This document shows, in pieces, positions 1 through 8,606 of a stretch of DNA of 64,000 nucleotides. Positions within the stretch are counted from its first letter, which is position 1, and each line of letters starts with the position of its first letter. The stretch is from assembly GCA_900768795.1 (NCBI GenBank), contig CAAGEH010000017.1, positions 30,328 through 94,327 on the forward strand, given 5' to 3'. The position numbers and the translations under genes are program-made. This DNA comes from an uncultured Collinsella sp. Lineage in GTDB: Bacteria > Actinomycetota > Coriobacteriia > Coriobacteriales > Coriobacteriaceae. The notes under the pieces are model-generated. The model was not told the origin of the DNA and made no database searches. It saw only the letters and a program-made list of their open reading frames with translations.

Positions 1-2
1 GC

Positions 3-560
3 GTCGCAGGCCCCAAGGTCGCTGCATTCACGCTGCTGCTCGATTGTTTAAAGGGAGCAATTTGCGTTACTGTCTCGCGTTTCGTCATCGCACAAGTTTG
101 CTTTGCTGGTAATGCGGGTTTTTGCGTCCCCGGTGCTCCGGGGGACTGGGCAGTGGCTCTTGTCGCTCTTTGGAGCATTTGGGGACATATCTTTTCCCCG
201 TATCTTCATTTTAAGGGCGGTAAGGGAATCGCCTGCGGACTTGGCGCCATCTTGGGATGGTATTGGCCCATCGGGCTTTCGTTGCTGGGCTTCTTCATTA
301 TCGGAGTTGCAATCACGCGCTATGTTTCCGTCGGATCGTTGATGGCGGCTATCGGTCTTCCCATTGCGACAATTTGCGTTTTCCCCTATGCTTCTCTGCC
401 CCTGAAGGTTTTTATGGCCTTTATCGGCGTCACGGTTGTCTGGGCGCATCGGTCCAATATCAAAAAACTTGCAAGTGGAACGGAATCGAAGCTTTCGTTC
501 ACAAAACGTGTTTCCAAGCTTGATTCCGATGAGTGCTCTACCGAAAAGGGACAGCGATGA
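3..560 (+). CDS. plsY: Glycerol-3-phosphate acyltransferase PlsY (5' truncated by window edge)
   Basis: Membrane acyltransferase that uses acyl-phosphate to acylate glycerol-3-phosphate, the first step of phospholipid synthesis. The reading frame is open from base 3, so the N-terminus lies outside the window. The visible part carries the PlsY signature GHIFSPYLHFKGGKG followed by hydrophobic helices, including a segment ending in VGSLMAAIGLPIA. The stop codon overlaps the gpsA start (ATGA), so the enzyme is translationally coupled to the one that makes its substrate. The hydrophilic C-terminal tail of about 35 residues is not a recognisable domain. Confidence 0.93.
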   Translation, partial: VAGPKVAAFTLLLDCLKGAICVTVSRFVIAQVCFAGNAGFCVPGAPGDWAVALVALWSIWGHIFSPYLHFKGGKGIACGLGAILGWYWPIGLSLLGFFIIGVAITRYVSVGSLMAAIGLPIATICVFPYASLPLKVFMAFIGVTVVWAHRSNIKKLASGTESKLSFTKRVSKLDSDECSTEKGQR

Positions 561-1564
561 AAGTAGCTCTGATCGGCTCGGGTTCTTGGGGCACCGCCAT
601 CGCTGGGGTTGCAGCGCAAAAGGCCGACACCGTTTGTATGTGGGCCCACAGCGAAGATGTATGCTCGGGCATCAACACGGCGCACCGCAACCCTCGGTAT
701 CTATGTGATTACGAGCTGCCGGGCAATGTTTCAGCCAGTAATGATTTGGAGTGCGTGCTCAATCATGCCGACTCCGTGATTTTCGCCGTACCGTCGGTTC
801 ATCTTCGCGGTATCTCTCATGATGCCGCTGCGTATATTGCTGAAGACGTACCCATTCTCTGCCTGACGAAGGGCATCGAGGCCGATACCGGATATCTCAT
901 GTCCGAAGTGATTGCGTCCGAGATAGGTCATCCCGAGCGCGTTGCCGCCCTCTCTGGTCCTAACCATGCCGAGGAAATCTGCAAGGGCGGTCTTTCAGCT
1001 GCAGTTGTTGCGGCGGAGGAAGATGAAATCGCAGAGCACTTCAAGAGCCTGCTCATCTCACCCATGTTCCGTATCTATGTCGCGCATGATATGGCCGGAG
1101 TCGAAACCTGCGGTGCGATGAAGAACGTTATAGCCATCGTCTGCGGTATAGCTGCGGGTTCAGGTTTAGGAGACAATTCGCTTGCGCTTATTATGACCAG
1201 GGGGCTGGCGGAAATCAGCCGCGTCGTCCACGCGCGCGGGGGAGAGGCTCTGACCTGCATGGGTCTAGCTGGTATGGGCGATTTAGTCGCTACGTGCACT
1301 TCTCCGCATTCCCGCAATCGATCTTTTGGCGTCGCCTTCGTTTCGGGTACATCGCTCGAGGAATATCAACAGCAGACTCATATGGTTGTCGAGGGCGCGG
1401 CGGCTGCCAACAGCATCGCTCAGCTTGCGCGAAAACTCGGCGTAGACGTACCGCTCACGTTTGCCCTTGATAAAACGCTGAAAGGCGAGATCTCGATTTC
1501 TGATGCCCTTTCGACGTTGACGGCACGCGTGCCGTCCGAAGAGTTTTACGGGTTATCCGATTAA
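557..1564 (+). CDS. gpsA: NAD(P)H-dependent glycerol-3-phosphate dehydrogenase
   Basis: Reduces dihydroxyacetone phosphate to sn-glycerol-3-phosphate for phospholipid synthesis, in the cytosol. The protein has 335 residues, normal for the family. The N-terminal Rossmann motif GSGSWGTA is at residues 7-14, and the catalytic lysine is in CGAMKN (about K189), followed by GIAAGSGLGDNSLAL. The ATG at 557 was chosen over an upstream start at 533 because it overlaps the plsY stop as ATGA and places the Rossmann strand at the N-terminus. It supplies the substrate for PlsY just upstream. Confidence 0.96.
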   Translation: MKVALIGSGSWGTAIAGVAAQKADTVCMWAHSEDVCSGINTAHRNPRYLCDYELPGNVSASNDLECVLNHADSVIFAVPSVHLRGISHDAAAYIAEDVPILCLTKGIEADTGYLMSEVIASEIGHPERVAALSGPNHAEEICKGGLSAAVVAAEEDEIAEHFKSLLISPMFRIYVAHDMAGVETCGAMKNVIAIVCGIAAGSGLGDNSLALIMTRGLAEISRVVHARGGEALTCMGLAGMGDLVATCTSPHSRNRSFGVAFVSGTSLEEYQQQTHMVVEGAAAANSIAQLARKLGVDVPLTFALDKTLKGEISISDALSTLTARVPSEEFYGLSD

Positions 1565-1584
1565 AGGTTTGCTAGGGAGTTCAT

Positions 1585-2256
1585 ATGTCCACAGTCAAGA
1601 TTGCACCGTCCATTCTCTCTGCCGATATGGCTAACCTAAAGGACGATCTCGATAAAATCGCCAATGCCGACCTTGTTCATTTCGATGTCATGGATGGGCA
1701 TTTCACCGGAAACCTGACGTTTGGCGTGGACGTCCTCAAGGCGGTCAAGCGCTCCACAGACGTTCCCGTTGACGTCCATATGATGGTTTCAAACCCCGAT
1801 TCGACTATCGATTGGTATCTGGATGCCGGCGCAGACATCGTTAGCGTTCACTTCGAGGCCTCCACGCATCTTCACAGGACTGTGTGCCATGTTCGCGAGC
1901 GCGGCGCCAAGGCGGGGGTGGTGCTCAATCCCGCAACGCCGATCTGCGCGCTCGACAGCATCATCGAGTCTGTTGATCTGGTACTGCTCATGAGCGTTAA
2001 TCCCGGATTCGGCGGACAGAGCTTTATTCCTCAGACACTTGATAAGCTTGAGCAGCTCTGCAGTCTTTGTGACAAACACGACGTTTCTCCGCTCATCGAG
2101 GTAGACGGCGGAATTAACCGTTCGAATATCGCAGATGTTGCCCGTGCTGGTGCAAACGTGTTTGTTGCGGGTTCTGCAGTATTTAAATCAGCGAATCCCT
2201 CGTCTGAGGTCGATGCTCTTCGTGAGCTCGCTCAGTCGGCTATCGCTTCTTGTTAG
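1585..2256 (+). CDS. rpe: Ribulose-phosphate 3-epimerase
   Basis: Interconverts ribulose-5-phosphate and xylulose-5-phosphate in the pentose phosphate pathway. The 223-residue protein shows the usual TIM-barrel landmarks: APSILSADMANL at the N-terminus, HFDVMDGHF (metal-binding His/Asp), DVHMMV, MSVNPGFGGQ and EVDGGIN. The start follows a GGGAG ribosome site. It sits 20 bp after gpsA and is followed at 22 bp by the cysteine desulfurase gene, so it probably belongs to the same transcript. Confidence 0.95.
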   Translation: MSTVKIAPSILSADMANLKDDLDKIANADLVHFDVMDGHFTGNLTFGVDVLKAVKRSTDVPVDVHMMVSNPDSTIDWYLDAGADIVSVHFEASTHLHRTVCHVRERGAKAGVVLNPATPICALDSIIESVDLVLLMSVNPGFGGQSFIPQTLDKLEQLCSLCDKHDVSPLIEVDGGINRSNIADVARAGANVFVAGSAVFKSANPSSEVDALRELAQSAIASC

Positions 2257-2278
2257 AAATCTCAGGTGCATTGCTTTC

Positions 2279-3457
2279 ATGAGCGAAAATGCAATTCGTT
2301 ACATAAATCTCGATTGCGCCGCCTCTACACCTATGCGTCAAGAGGCTATCGAAGCCCAAAGGGAGTATGACAATAGCGAGCTCGCGGGTATCAACCCCAA
2401 TTCGCTTCATACACTTGGCCGTAAAGCCGCAGATCGGCTTGAGCGTTGCCGTCGTGCGATCGCTCGTACGTTTGGCGAAAACGTTCGTCCTTCTGAGGTT
2501 ATTTTTACAGCGGGGGGAACCGAGGCAAACCAACTTGCGCTCCTCGGCATATCCGAAGGAGCGCGACAACGTGATAAAAAACGCACGCGCGTGTTGGTAA
2601 GCGCAATCGAACATGATTCGATTCTCGACAACCTACCCCTGCTGCGGCAGGCAGGTTTTACCGTGGAACTCGTTAATCCTACGCCTCAGGGTTTTATCGA
2701 TCCAGATGAACTGGATAAACATCTTGCAGACGATGTCGCTTTGGTCTCCGTGATGTTTGCAAATAATGAAACGGGCGTGATTCAGCCAATCAAAGAGTTG
2801 GCCGCCCGTGCTCACGCTTATGGTGCTAGATTCCACACTGATGCCATTCAGGGCTACCTTCATGCCCCGCTCGACGTAAAGGACCTCGATGTCGACGCGC
2901 TTTCCGTCGCGGGACACAAGATCGGTGGACCCGTTGCCACCGGCGCACTCTATATAAAGTTTAGGACCCCGTTGCGACCTCGTGTTTACGGCGGCGGACA
3001 GGAGGCGGGACGTAGGGCGGGAACGCAGGACCTCCGTTCTCAGCTCGCGTTTACCGCTGCGGCCAAGGCAGCGTACGGTGTGCTATCCAATGATAGCGAC
3101 CCAGGTGCCCGCGCCGATGCGATGTATCGGAAACTGCTTTCATGTCCCAGAATTCATGCAACCGTGGGGAACCCTTTTTCTGTCAAGCGGTTACCCGGTA
3201 TCGTTTCGATTTACGTCGACGGCTTCGACTCGGAGGAGCTTATTCTCCAGCTTGATGCGCGCGGTTTTGAAGTGTCCGCCGGCTCTGCATGCTCGAGCGG
3301 CTCCAACGATCCGAGTCACGTGTTAACCGCCATGAAGCTCGATCGCGACTCGGCATTGTCTTCGCTCAGAATCTCATTTGACGATCGCATTGCCGATATC
3401 GACCTTGTGCGTTTCTGCCAAGTCCTGCTCGATATTGCTGGAGGCAGTGCATGCTGA
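2279..3457 (+). CDS. Class V aminotransferase, cysteine desulfurase (NifS/IscS type)
   Basis: PLP enzyme predicted to release sulfur from cysteine for Fe-S clusters and tRNA thiolation. The protein has 392 residues. The PLP lysine lies in SVAGHKIGGP (about K214) and the persulfide cysteine in SAGSACSSGS (about C338). The start at ATG 2279 gives the typical N-terminus INLDCAASTP; a longer frame from 2135 would overlap rpe heavily. No IscU scaffold gene is adjacent. ThiI at about 54 kb and several Fe-S enzymes in this window are plausible clients. I cannot assign nifS, iscS or sufS. Confidence 0.9.
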   Translation: MSENAIRYINLDCAASTPMRQEAIEAQREYDNSELAGINPNSLHTLGRKAADRLERCRRAIARTFGENVRPSEVIFTAGGTEANQLALLGISEGARQRDKKRTRVLVSAIEHDSILDNLPLLRQAGFTVELVNPTPQGFIDPDELDKHLADDVALVSVMFANNETGVIQPIKELAARAHAYGARFHTDAIQGYLHAPLDVKDLDVDALSVAGHKIGGPVATGALYIKFRTPLRPRVYGGGQEAGRRAGTQDLRSQLAFTAAAKAAYGVLSNDSDPGARADAMYRKLLSCPRIHATVGNPFSVKRLPGIVSIYVDGFDSEELILQLDARGFEVSAGSACSSGSNDPSHVLTAMKLDRDSALSSLRISFDDRIADIDLVRFCQVLLDIAGGSAC

Positions 3458-4254
3458 TTTCAGATCTCGAATCGTTCTTGTTTCGCTGCTTCCCCAAGTC
3501 CGATGCCGAGTCTTGGGACCATGTCGGATTGTCCGTGGGCGATCCGCAAGCAGAGGTAACGGGCGTCGTTTGTGCCCTTGACGTGTCGACCGAAGCGATT
3601 GAGTGGGCATCGGCTCATGGATGCAACGTGCTGCTTACGCATCATCCCATTTATCTCGACGCTCCTACTTGCTTTTCGCCTGCAAAAGATCGATTCGGCT
3701 CCGCGTCGGCTGCTGTGTACCGAGCCGCGTCGTTATGCGTCGGCGTCCTTTCCTTTCATACGAATCTCGATCGAAGTCATGATGCGCGCAAATGCGTGGG
3801 TAAAGCCATTGAACTCGCAGCCGTCTCATCGCTCGACCATTTCGACGACCCGGCTCTCACCGGTTATGGTGCGGTTTTCGAGTTAGCTGATAAGAAAACA
3901 CTCTCTCAGCTCGTTGACACGTGCTCACGAGTATTTGACACACAGCCACGTGTCTGGGGCGAACCCGATCGTATCTGTTCGCAGATGGTATTTGTCGGCG
4001 GTTCAGCCGGTTCGTTCTGCAATGACGCTTTGGATTTAGGAGCAGACGTACTCGTCTGCGGCGAAATGGGGTATCATGCTGCACTCGATGCGAGCGCTCG
4101 TGGGCTTTCGATTGTTCTTTTGGGTCACGATCGTTCGGAAGAGCTGTTTACCTCTATCCTCGTAAATCGAGCAAGACAATTTTTGGGGTCTGACGTCCCC
4201 GTCTTTACGTATCTTTGTCCCAATCAATGGTGGACGGCAAGGAAGGAATTTTAA
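3451..4254 (+). CDS. Nif3-like dinuclear metal centre protein
   Basis: Member of the Nif3/YqfO/YbgI family, a widely conserved metal-binding fold with no settled function (annotated in some databases as GTP cyclohydrolase 1 type 2). The 267-residue protein has the family hallmarks WDHVGLSVGD near the N-terminus, the metal-binding LLTHHPIY and SFHTNLD segments, and late GEMGYHAAL and LLGHDRSE. It overlaps the cysteine desulfurase gene by 7 bp with a GGAGG site before the ATG. It is followed immediately by the zinc-ribbon protein gene, a frequent partner of Nif3-family genes. Confidence 0.88.
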   Translation: MLISDLESFLFRCFPKSDAESWDHVGLSVGDPQAEVTGVVCALDVSTEAIEWASAHGCNVLLTHHPIYLDAPTCFSPAKDRFGSASAAVYRAASLCVGVLSFHTNLDRSHDARKCVGKAIELAAVSSLDHFDDPALTGYGAVFELADKKTLSQLVDTCSRVFDTQPRVWGEPDRICSQMVFVGGSAGSFCNDALDLGADVLVCGEMGYHAALDASARGLSIVLLGHDRSEELFTSILVNRARQFLGSDVPVFTYLCPNQWWTARKEF

Positions 4255-4976
4255 TGAGCGTCGGTGAAATTCTAATCGAACTGCAAAATTTGGATCTCGC
4301 CATCGTGCGCGATAAAGCCCAACTCGAGCGGATGCCGGAGCTTAAAAACCTTGCTATCAAGCGTAAAACATATGCCAAGGTCAAATCAGAGGTAAATAAA
4401 ATCATTGCCCAGCGTAAAGACTGCGATATTGAACTCGAGGATCTCGATATACAGGAAAAGCGCGTGAACTTCGGAGTTGCCGCGGCTCAAAAGCAGGCGG
4501 GCGATACAACGGACTATCGACAGGTGCAGGACCTGGAACGTCAGCTGTCCAATTTCGCCAAGGAGATGGACAAGATCGAATATGGACGCAAGTGCGCGAC
4601 CAAGGCAAAAGAGGAGGCTCAGGCCAAAGAGGTCAAGGCGCTCGAGCTTAAAGCCTCATTTGAAAAAGAGCTGCTGCAGGAAGCAAACGATGTAAAGGAC
4701 AAGGCTTCTAAACTTCAAGCTGATATTCAAACGTGCCAAAAGCGCAGGGATGCTCTAGCGAATCAGCTCACCGAGGACATGCGTAAAGAATACACAGACC
4801 TTTATGGACGTTTCGGCGGCATTCCCGTCGAGCACCTCGATGGCGATACGCCGTCCGTTTGCCATACCAAGCTTCAGGTCTCCTCGCTTGATGCGCTCAA
4901 ACATGCGAAGTCGGTCACGCATTGTCCGTATTGCGGCCGCATCCTGGTTCTAGATCGAAATAGCGAAGAGGAGTAA
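4254..4976 (+). CDS. Coiled-coil protein with C-terminal zinc ribbon (DUF164/C4-type family)
   Basis: The 240-residue protein has a long Lys/Glu-rich antiparallel coiled coil (about residues 10-180) and a C-terminal zinc-ribbon-like end with CPYCGRILV. The family is conserved and poorly characterised; a nucleic-acid-binding role is suspected. The start ATG overlaps the Nif3 stop as TAATG and follows AAGGAAGG. The first half of the zinc ribbon, usually a Cys-x-x-Cys pair, appears here only as SVCHTKLQ, so the metal site may be incomplete or use His. Confidence 0.83.
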   Translation: MSVGEILIELQNLDLAIVRDKAQLERMPELKNLAIKRKTYAKVKSEVNKIIAQRKDCDIELEDLDIQEKRVNFGVAAAQKQAGDTTDYRQVQDLERQLSNFAKEMDKIEYGRKCATKAKEEAQAKEVKALELKASFEKELLQEANDVKDKASKLQADIQTCQKRRDALANQLTEDMRKEYTDLYGRFGGIPVEHLDGDTPSVCHTKLQVSSLDALKHAKSVTHCPYCGRILVLDRNSEEE

Positions 4977-4978
4977 GC

Positions 4979-6193
4979 ATGCGCCAGCCGCTTGTTCTCG
5001 TTTGCATTTCAGGCGGTATTGCTGCCTATAAAAGCTGCACATTGGTGCGCGCGCTTCAAAAGGCGGGAGCCGACGTTAAAGTCGCGATGACGGAGCACGC
5101 TACGAATTTCGTGTGCCCGGTAACGTTTCGAGCCCTTACGCATCATGAAGTGGCTGTCGGCTTGTTCGATGATCCGCAGGACCCTATCCATCACATTTCG
5201 CTCGCGCAAGAGCCCGACTTGATTGTCGTTGCTCCCGCCACGGCAAACATCATCGCCAAAATGGCGCATGGTATTGCCGACGATTTGGTATCTACGACGC
5301 TCCTTGCAACTAAAAAGCCCCTTCTTGTTGCACCGGCCATGAATACGGGCATGTGGACCGCTTCATCTACCCAAGAGAATATCTCGACACTCAGAGATAG
5401 GGGAGTGCGTTTTGTGGGACCGGATTCGGGCTATTTGGCCTGTGGCGATGTTTCGTCAGGTAGGATGTCGGAACCCGAAGAGATTGCCTCTGTTGCGCTT
5501 TCACTCCTTTCATTCGATTGCGATCTCGATGGCCTATCGTTCTTGATCACCGCTGGTCCAACGCATGAGGCGATCGATTCCGTTCGCTTTATCGGAAACC
5601 GTTCTTCCGGCAAGATGGGGATAGAGCTCGCACGCGCCGCGGCTTCAAGGGGCGCCCATGTCGATCTTGTTCTTGGTCCCTCGACGGAAACCGTGCCGTC
5701 TGGTGTTGCCGTGCATCGTGTTGAATCCGCCCAGCAGATGTTCGATCAGTCTGTGAACCTGTTCGAGAAGGCTGATTGCGCGATTTGCGCAGCTGCAGTC
5801 GCCGACTATACCCCTGCAACTGTTGCCGACCATAAACTTAAAAAGGCAAAAGAGCCGCTGAGCTCGATAGAGCTGGTAGAGACCAAGGATATCCTGCAAA
5901 CGCTCAGCGAGCAAAAAGGAAGCCGCTGTGTTGTCGGTTTTGCAGCCGAGACCGATAGAGTACTCGAACACGCCCAACGCAAGCTTTTGCGCAAGGGCTG
6001 CGATGCAATTGTCGCAAACGACGTCTCACGGAGCGATTCGGGATTTGGGTCAGATACCAATAAGGCGTCCTGGGTTACCGAGAATCAGATCGAAAATTTA
6101 CCGTTAATGACAAAGGCAGAGCTCGCGCATGCCATCTTAGATCGCATAATGAGGATTAAAAACTTGTCTCAAAAAAGTTCTTGCCTTAACTAG
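4979..6193 (+). CDS. coaBC: Bifunctional phosphopantothenoylcysteine decarboxylase / phosphopantothenate-cysteine ligase
   Basis: Catalyses two consecutive steps of coenzyme A synthesis. The 404-residue fusion has an N-terminal flavin-dependent CoaC domain (CISGGIAAYKS at the start, VVAPATANIIAKMAHG, PAMNTGMW) and a C-terminal CTP-dependent CoaB domain (about residue 185 on: ITAGPTHEAIDSVRFIGNRS, AAVADYTP, LKKAKEP). The ATG follows GAGGAG and is 2 bp after the zinc-ribbon stop. This is the last protein gene before tRNA-Pro. Confidence 0.95.
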   Translation: MRQPLVLVCISGGIAAYKSCTLVRALQKAGADVKVAMTEHATNFVCPVTFRALTHHEVAVGLFDDPQDPIHHISLAQEPDLIVVAPATANIIAKMAHGIADDLVSTTLLATKKPLLVAPAMNTGMWTASSTQENISTLRDRGVRFVGPDSGYLACGDVSSGRMSEPEEIASVALSLLSFDCDLDGLSFLITAGPTHEAIDSVRFIGNRSSGKMGIELARAAASRGAHVDLVLGPSTETVPSGVAVHRVESAQQMFDQSVNLFEKADCAICAAAVADYTPATVADHKLKKAKEPLSSIELVETKDILQTLSEQKGSRCVVGFAAETDRVLEHAQRKLLRKGCDAIVANDVSRSDSGFGSDTNKASWVTENQIENLPLMTKAELAHAILDRIMRIKNLSQKSSCLN

Positions 6194-6215
6194 ACCCTTT
6201 GAGTTAGAGTATTCC

Positions 6216-6236
6216 TTGCTGTCAGCGAGACAGCAA
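6216..6236 (+). other. Stem-loop between coaBC and tRNA-Pro
   Basis: A perfect 8-bp inverted repeat (TTGCTGTC / GACAGCAA, loop AGCGA) lies 22 bp after the coaBC stop and 6 bp before the mature tRNA. There is no clear U-tract, so it may be a processing or 3'-end structure rather than an intrinsic terminator. Confidence 0.4.
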
Positions 6237-6242
6237 TTGCTT

Positions 6243-6319
<77 letters not shown>

Positions 6320-6330
6320 GAAGCTTTCGC

Positions 6331-6361
6331 AGCCCAGATGATGAATCTGGGCTGTTTTTTT
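6331..6361 (+). terminator. Intrinsic terminator after tRNA-Pro
   Basis: A perfect 9-bp stem (AGCCCAGAT / ATCTGGGCT) with the 5-nt loop GATGA is followed by G and seven T. It closes the tRNA-Pro transcript and possibly the whole upstream operon. Confidence 0.92.
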
Positions 6362-6499
6362 ATGACACCGTGTAACTCGTTTTTTCTTCATGTCAGATCA
6401 TCATTTCACCTGTATCGCTAGCTTAATTTTGTATGTGTCGTATAGCCCGGTATTTTCGGGTATGATTACGAAGACTGAATACATGCCAGGGGGACCTAC

Positions 6500-7201
6500 G
6501 TGGAAATAAAGACCAAGATCAAAAAGGAGCTAATCGGAACTTCCGACTATCCTTCTAATAAGATCTTTACTATCTCCAATTTCATCACGTTTACCCGTTT
6601 GATTCTGACGTTCGTTTTCCTCTATCTGTTCGTTTCTAATACGAATCGCTACGTGGCTTTGGTGATTTACGCGCTTGCCGCCTCAACCGATTGGCTGGAC
6701 GGTCAGATCGCACGCATGACCAAAACCGTCAGCTGGCTCGGCAAGATGATGGACCCCGTGGTCGATCGTGCCCTGCTGTTTACCGGTGTCGTCGGACTCG
6801 TGGCCCGCTTCGAGTTGCCTCTCTGGGTCTGCATTGTAATCATCGGCAGAGATATCTACCTGGCTTGCGGTAACTTTGCCGTGCGTCGCTTCCATAGGCG
6901 CCCAATCGATGTGGTCTACACGGGAAAAATCGCCACGGCGCTTCTCATGAGCGGGTTTAGCCTCATGCTGCTTGGTTTTCCTGTATGTCACGGTCTGAAG
7001 CTGACTGCATCTGCTTATTTCCCGGGACTCAATGCACAGAGTGCACCTTTTGGCATCTTCCTTGTTTATCTTGGGGTTTGTTTTTCTCTTCTTACGGCTG
7101 TCGTCTACACCGTAAAAGGCGCCTGCGCTATCAAGCGCGCGATCGATCACCCCGAAGACGAGCAGGTTAATTTCCTTAATCCCGAGATTGACGAATCATA
7201 A
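6500..7201 (+). CDS. CDP-alcohol phosphatidyltransferase (PgsA-like paralogue)
   Basis: Membrane enzyme of the CDP-alcohol phosphotransferase family, 233 residues. The full catalytic signature is visible as DWLDGQIAR, eight residues, then GKMMDPVVDR. Several hydrophobic helices follow. The start is GTG at 6500 after CAGGGGGA. A second member at 26083-26724 has the standard pgsA context, so this copy may make another lipid such as cardiolipin or phosphatidylinositol phosphate; the acceptor cannot be read from sequence. The order phosphatidyltransferase, FHA protein, MerR recalls the mycobacterial pgsA2-garA region. Confidence 0.88.
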   Translation: MEIKTKIKKELIGTSDYPSNKIFTISNFITFTRLILTFVFLYLFVSNTNRYVALVIYALAASTDWLDGQIARMTKTVSWLGKMMDPVVDRALLFTGVVGLVARFELPLWVCIVIIGRDIYLACGNFAVRRFHRRPIDVVYTGKIATALLMSGFSLMLLGFPVCHGLKLTASAYFPGLNAQSAPFGIFLVYLGVCFSLLTAVVYTVKGACAIKRAIDHPEDEQVNFLNPEIDES

Positions 7202-7275
7202 TCAAGACTCGACAAAATTCGATACAATAGATACCGGTTATCGTAACTCTCATGTAAAGATTGACAGGGTCTCTT

Positions 7276-7689
7276 ATGGATACAACGTCTCAGCAAGCGG
7301 ATGCAACGCGTGTTTTTCGCATGCCTTCTTCAGACACTACCGTTCCGGACTTGATGAGCCAAAAGACCATCAACTCACCGGTTCTTTCGATTATCAAGGG
7401 GCCACAGACGGGCAATGCGTTCGAGCTTGAGGGCAATGTGACCACAATCGGTCGCGATCCGGGCAACTCCGTATTTCTTAACGATATGACCGTATCTCGT
7501 GCGCATGCCAAGATCGTTCACGATGCCAACGGCACGATGATTGAAGATCTCGGCTCTCTAAATGGCACCTGGGTCGACGGCGCCATCATCAACTCGGCTC
7601 CGTTACATGACGGCTCTTCCATTCAGATCGGAACGTTCACGCTGATTTTCCACGAAAGCAACCCGGAGCGCATTGAAACGGGTGAATAA
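7276..7689 (+). CDS. FHA-domain protein, GarA/OdhI-like
   Basis: A 137-residue phosphothreonine-binding protein. The FHA core (about residues 35-126) has GRDPGN (R60), TVSRAHA (S74, H77) and SLNGTWV (N96). Residues 10-15, ATRVFR, resemble the N-terminal phosphorylation motif TTSVFR of mycobacterial GarA and corynebacterial OdhI, where the phosphorylated Thr folds back on the FHA domain and relieves inhibition of 2-oxoglutarate-related enzymes. T11 aligns with that Thr. The ATG at 7276 was preferred to TTG 7261. The next gene is an FtsR-like MerR regulator, as in other Actinobacteria. Its targets in this anaerobe are unknown. Confidence 0.87.
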   Translation: MDTTSQQADATRVFRMPSSDTTVPDLMSQKTINSPVLSIIKGPQTGNAFELEGNVTTIGRDPGNSVFLNDMTVSRAHAKIVHDANGTMIEDLGSLNGTWVDGAIINSAPLHDGSSIQIGTFTLIFHESNPERIETGE

Positions 7690-7691
7690 CC

Positions 7692-8606
7692 TTGGCCGAG
7701 CGCAACTACTTGAGCATCGGACAGGTTGTCAATCTCCTGCGTGGCACATATCCCGATCTTTCTAACTCTAAAATCCGCTTTCTTGAAGATGAGGGGCTCA
7801 TAACCCCGCATAGAACGCCAAAAGGGTATCGGCAGTACTCCAAAGAGGACGTCGATCGCCTAGAGGTTATTCTGCACCTGCAAAAAACGCGCTATATGCC
7901 ACTCAATGTCATTAAGCAGCGTTTAGAAAATGCAAAAGACCTTTCAACGCTTGCGTTTGAGGTCGGTCTCCTCTCGGATGTTCCGCTTAAAACGGAACCC
8001 AAGGAAACCAAGCAAAAGCTGCACCCCATCGATGATGTTCCCGATATGCTGGGTGTCAACATCTCGTTCTTGCGTGCGCTCGATGAGAATGATCTGATCC
8101 ACATCGTTAAAAGTCCGCAAAATCGAGAATTGATCGACGGCAGAGATTTCGAAATCATACGCTACTGCTCGGAGCTCGCTCGTTTTCATATAGAGCCGCG
8201 TAACCTTCGCCAGTATGTGACGGCGGCAAATCGTGAGTCTCCTATGTTTGAACAGGTTCTTGTCGGCATGCTCGGCATGGACGATAGCGACGACGATCGC
8301 GATCAAAAGCTTGAACGGGCTTTTAAGAAACTTCACGACCTGACCGACGGGGTTCATAGGGCACTTCTGAAGAATCGTGTATTCGAGTCGCTCAATGCCG
8401 TTGTTGAAGATGCCGATATCGAGGCGATTGATGAAGAGATAACGCGAAGCGAATCCGAAAAGAAATACGAGGGGAGTGCCGCATCGCGTTCAAAAGCCGA
8501 CCCACTAGCCTCCTCAGTGCGCTCCCACCCATCTCCTAAGCAAGCTAGAACTGCAACAAGAGCAGCTTCCGGTAAGTCTCGTTCAAAAAGGACCAATCAT
8601 GAGTGA
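7692..8606 (+). CDS. MerR-family transcriptional regulator (FtsR-like position)
   Basis: A 304-residue regulator. Residues 1-75 form a MerR winged helix-turn-helix (YLSIGQVVNLL, IRFLEDEGLI, GYRQYSKEDVDRLEVI). A second helical region reads DMLGVNISFLRALDENDLI, like a second HTH, and the C-terminus is a Ser/Arg-rich basic tail. The likely start is TTG at 7692, 2 bp after the FHA stop. Position after a GarA-like FHA gene matches FtsR, the actinobacterial regulator of ftsZ; orthology is inferred from context and was not tested. It overlaps apt by 8 bp. Confidence 0.85.
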   Translation: MAERNYLSIGQVVNLLRGTYPDLSNSKIRFLEDEGLITPHRTPKGYRQYSKEDVDRLEVILHLQKTRYMPLNVIKQRLENAKDLSTLAFEVGLLSDVPLKTEPKETKQKLHPIDDVPDMLGVNISFLRALDENDLIHIVKSPQNRELIDGRDFEIIRYCSELARFHIEPRNLRQYVTAANRESPMFEQVLVGMLGMDDSDDDRDQKLERAFKKLHDLTDGVHRALLKNRVFESLNAVVEDADIEAIDEEITRSESEKKYEGSAASRSKADPLASSVRSHPSPKQARTATRAASGKSRSKRTNHE

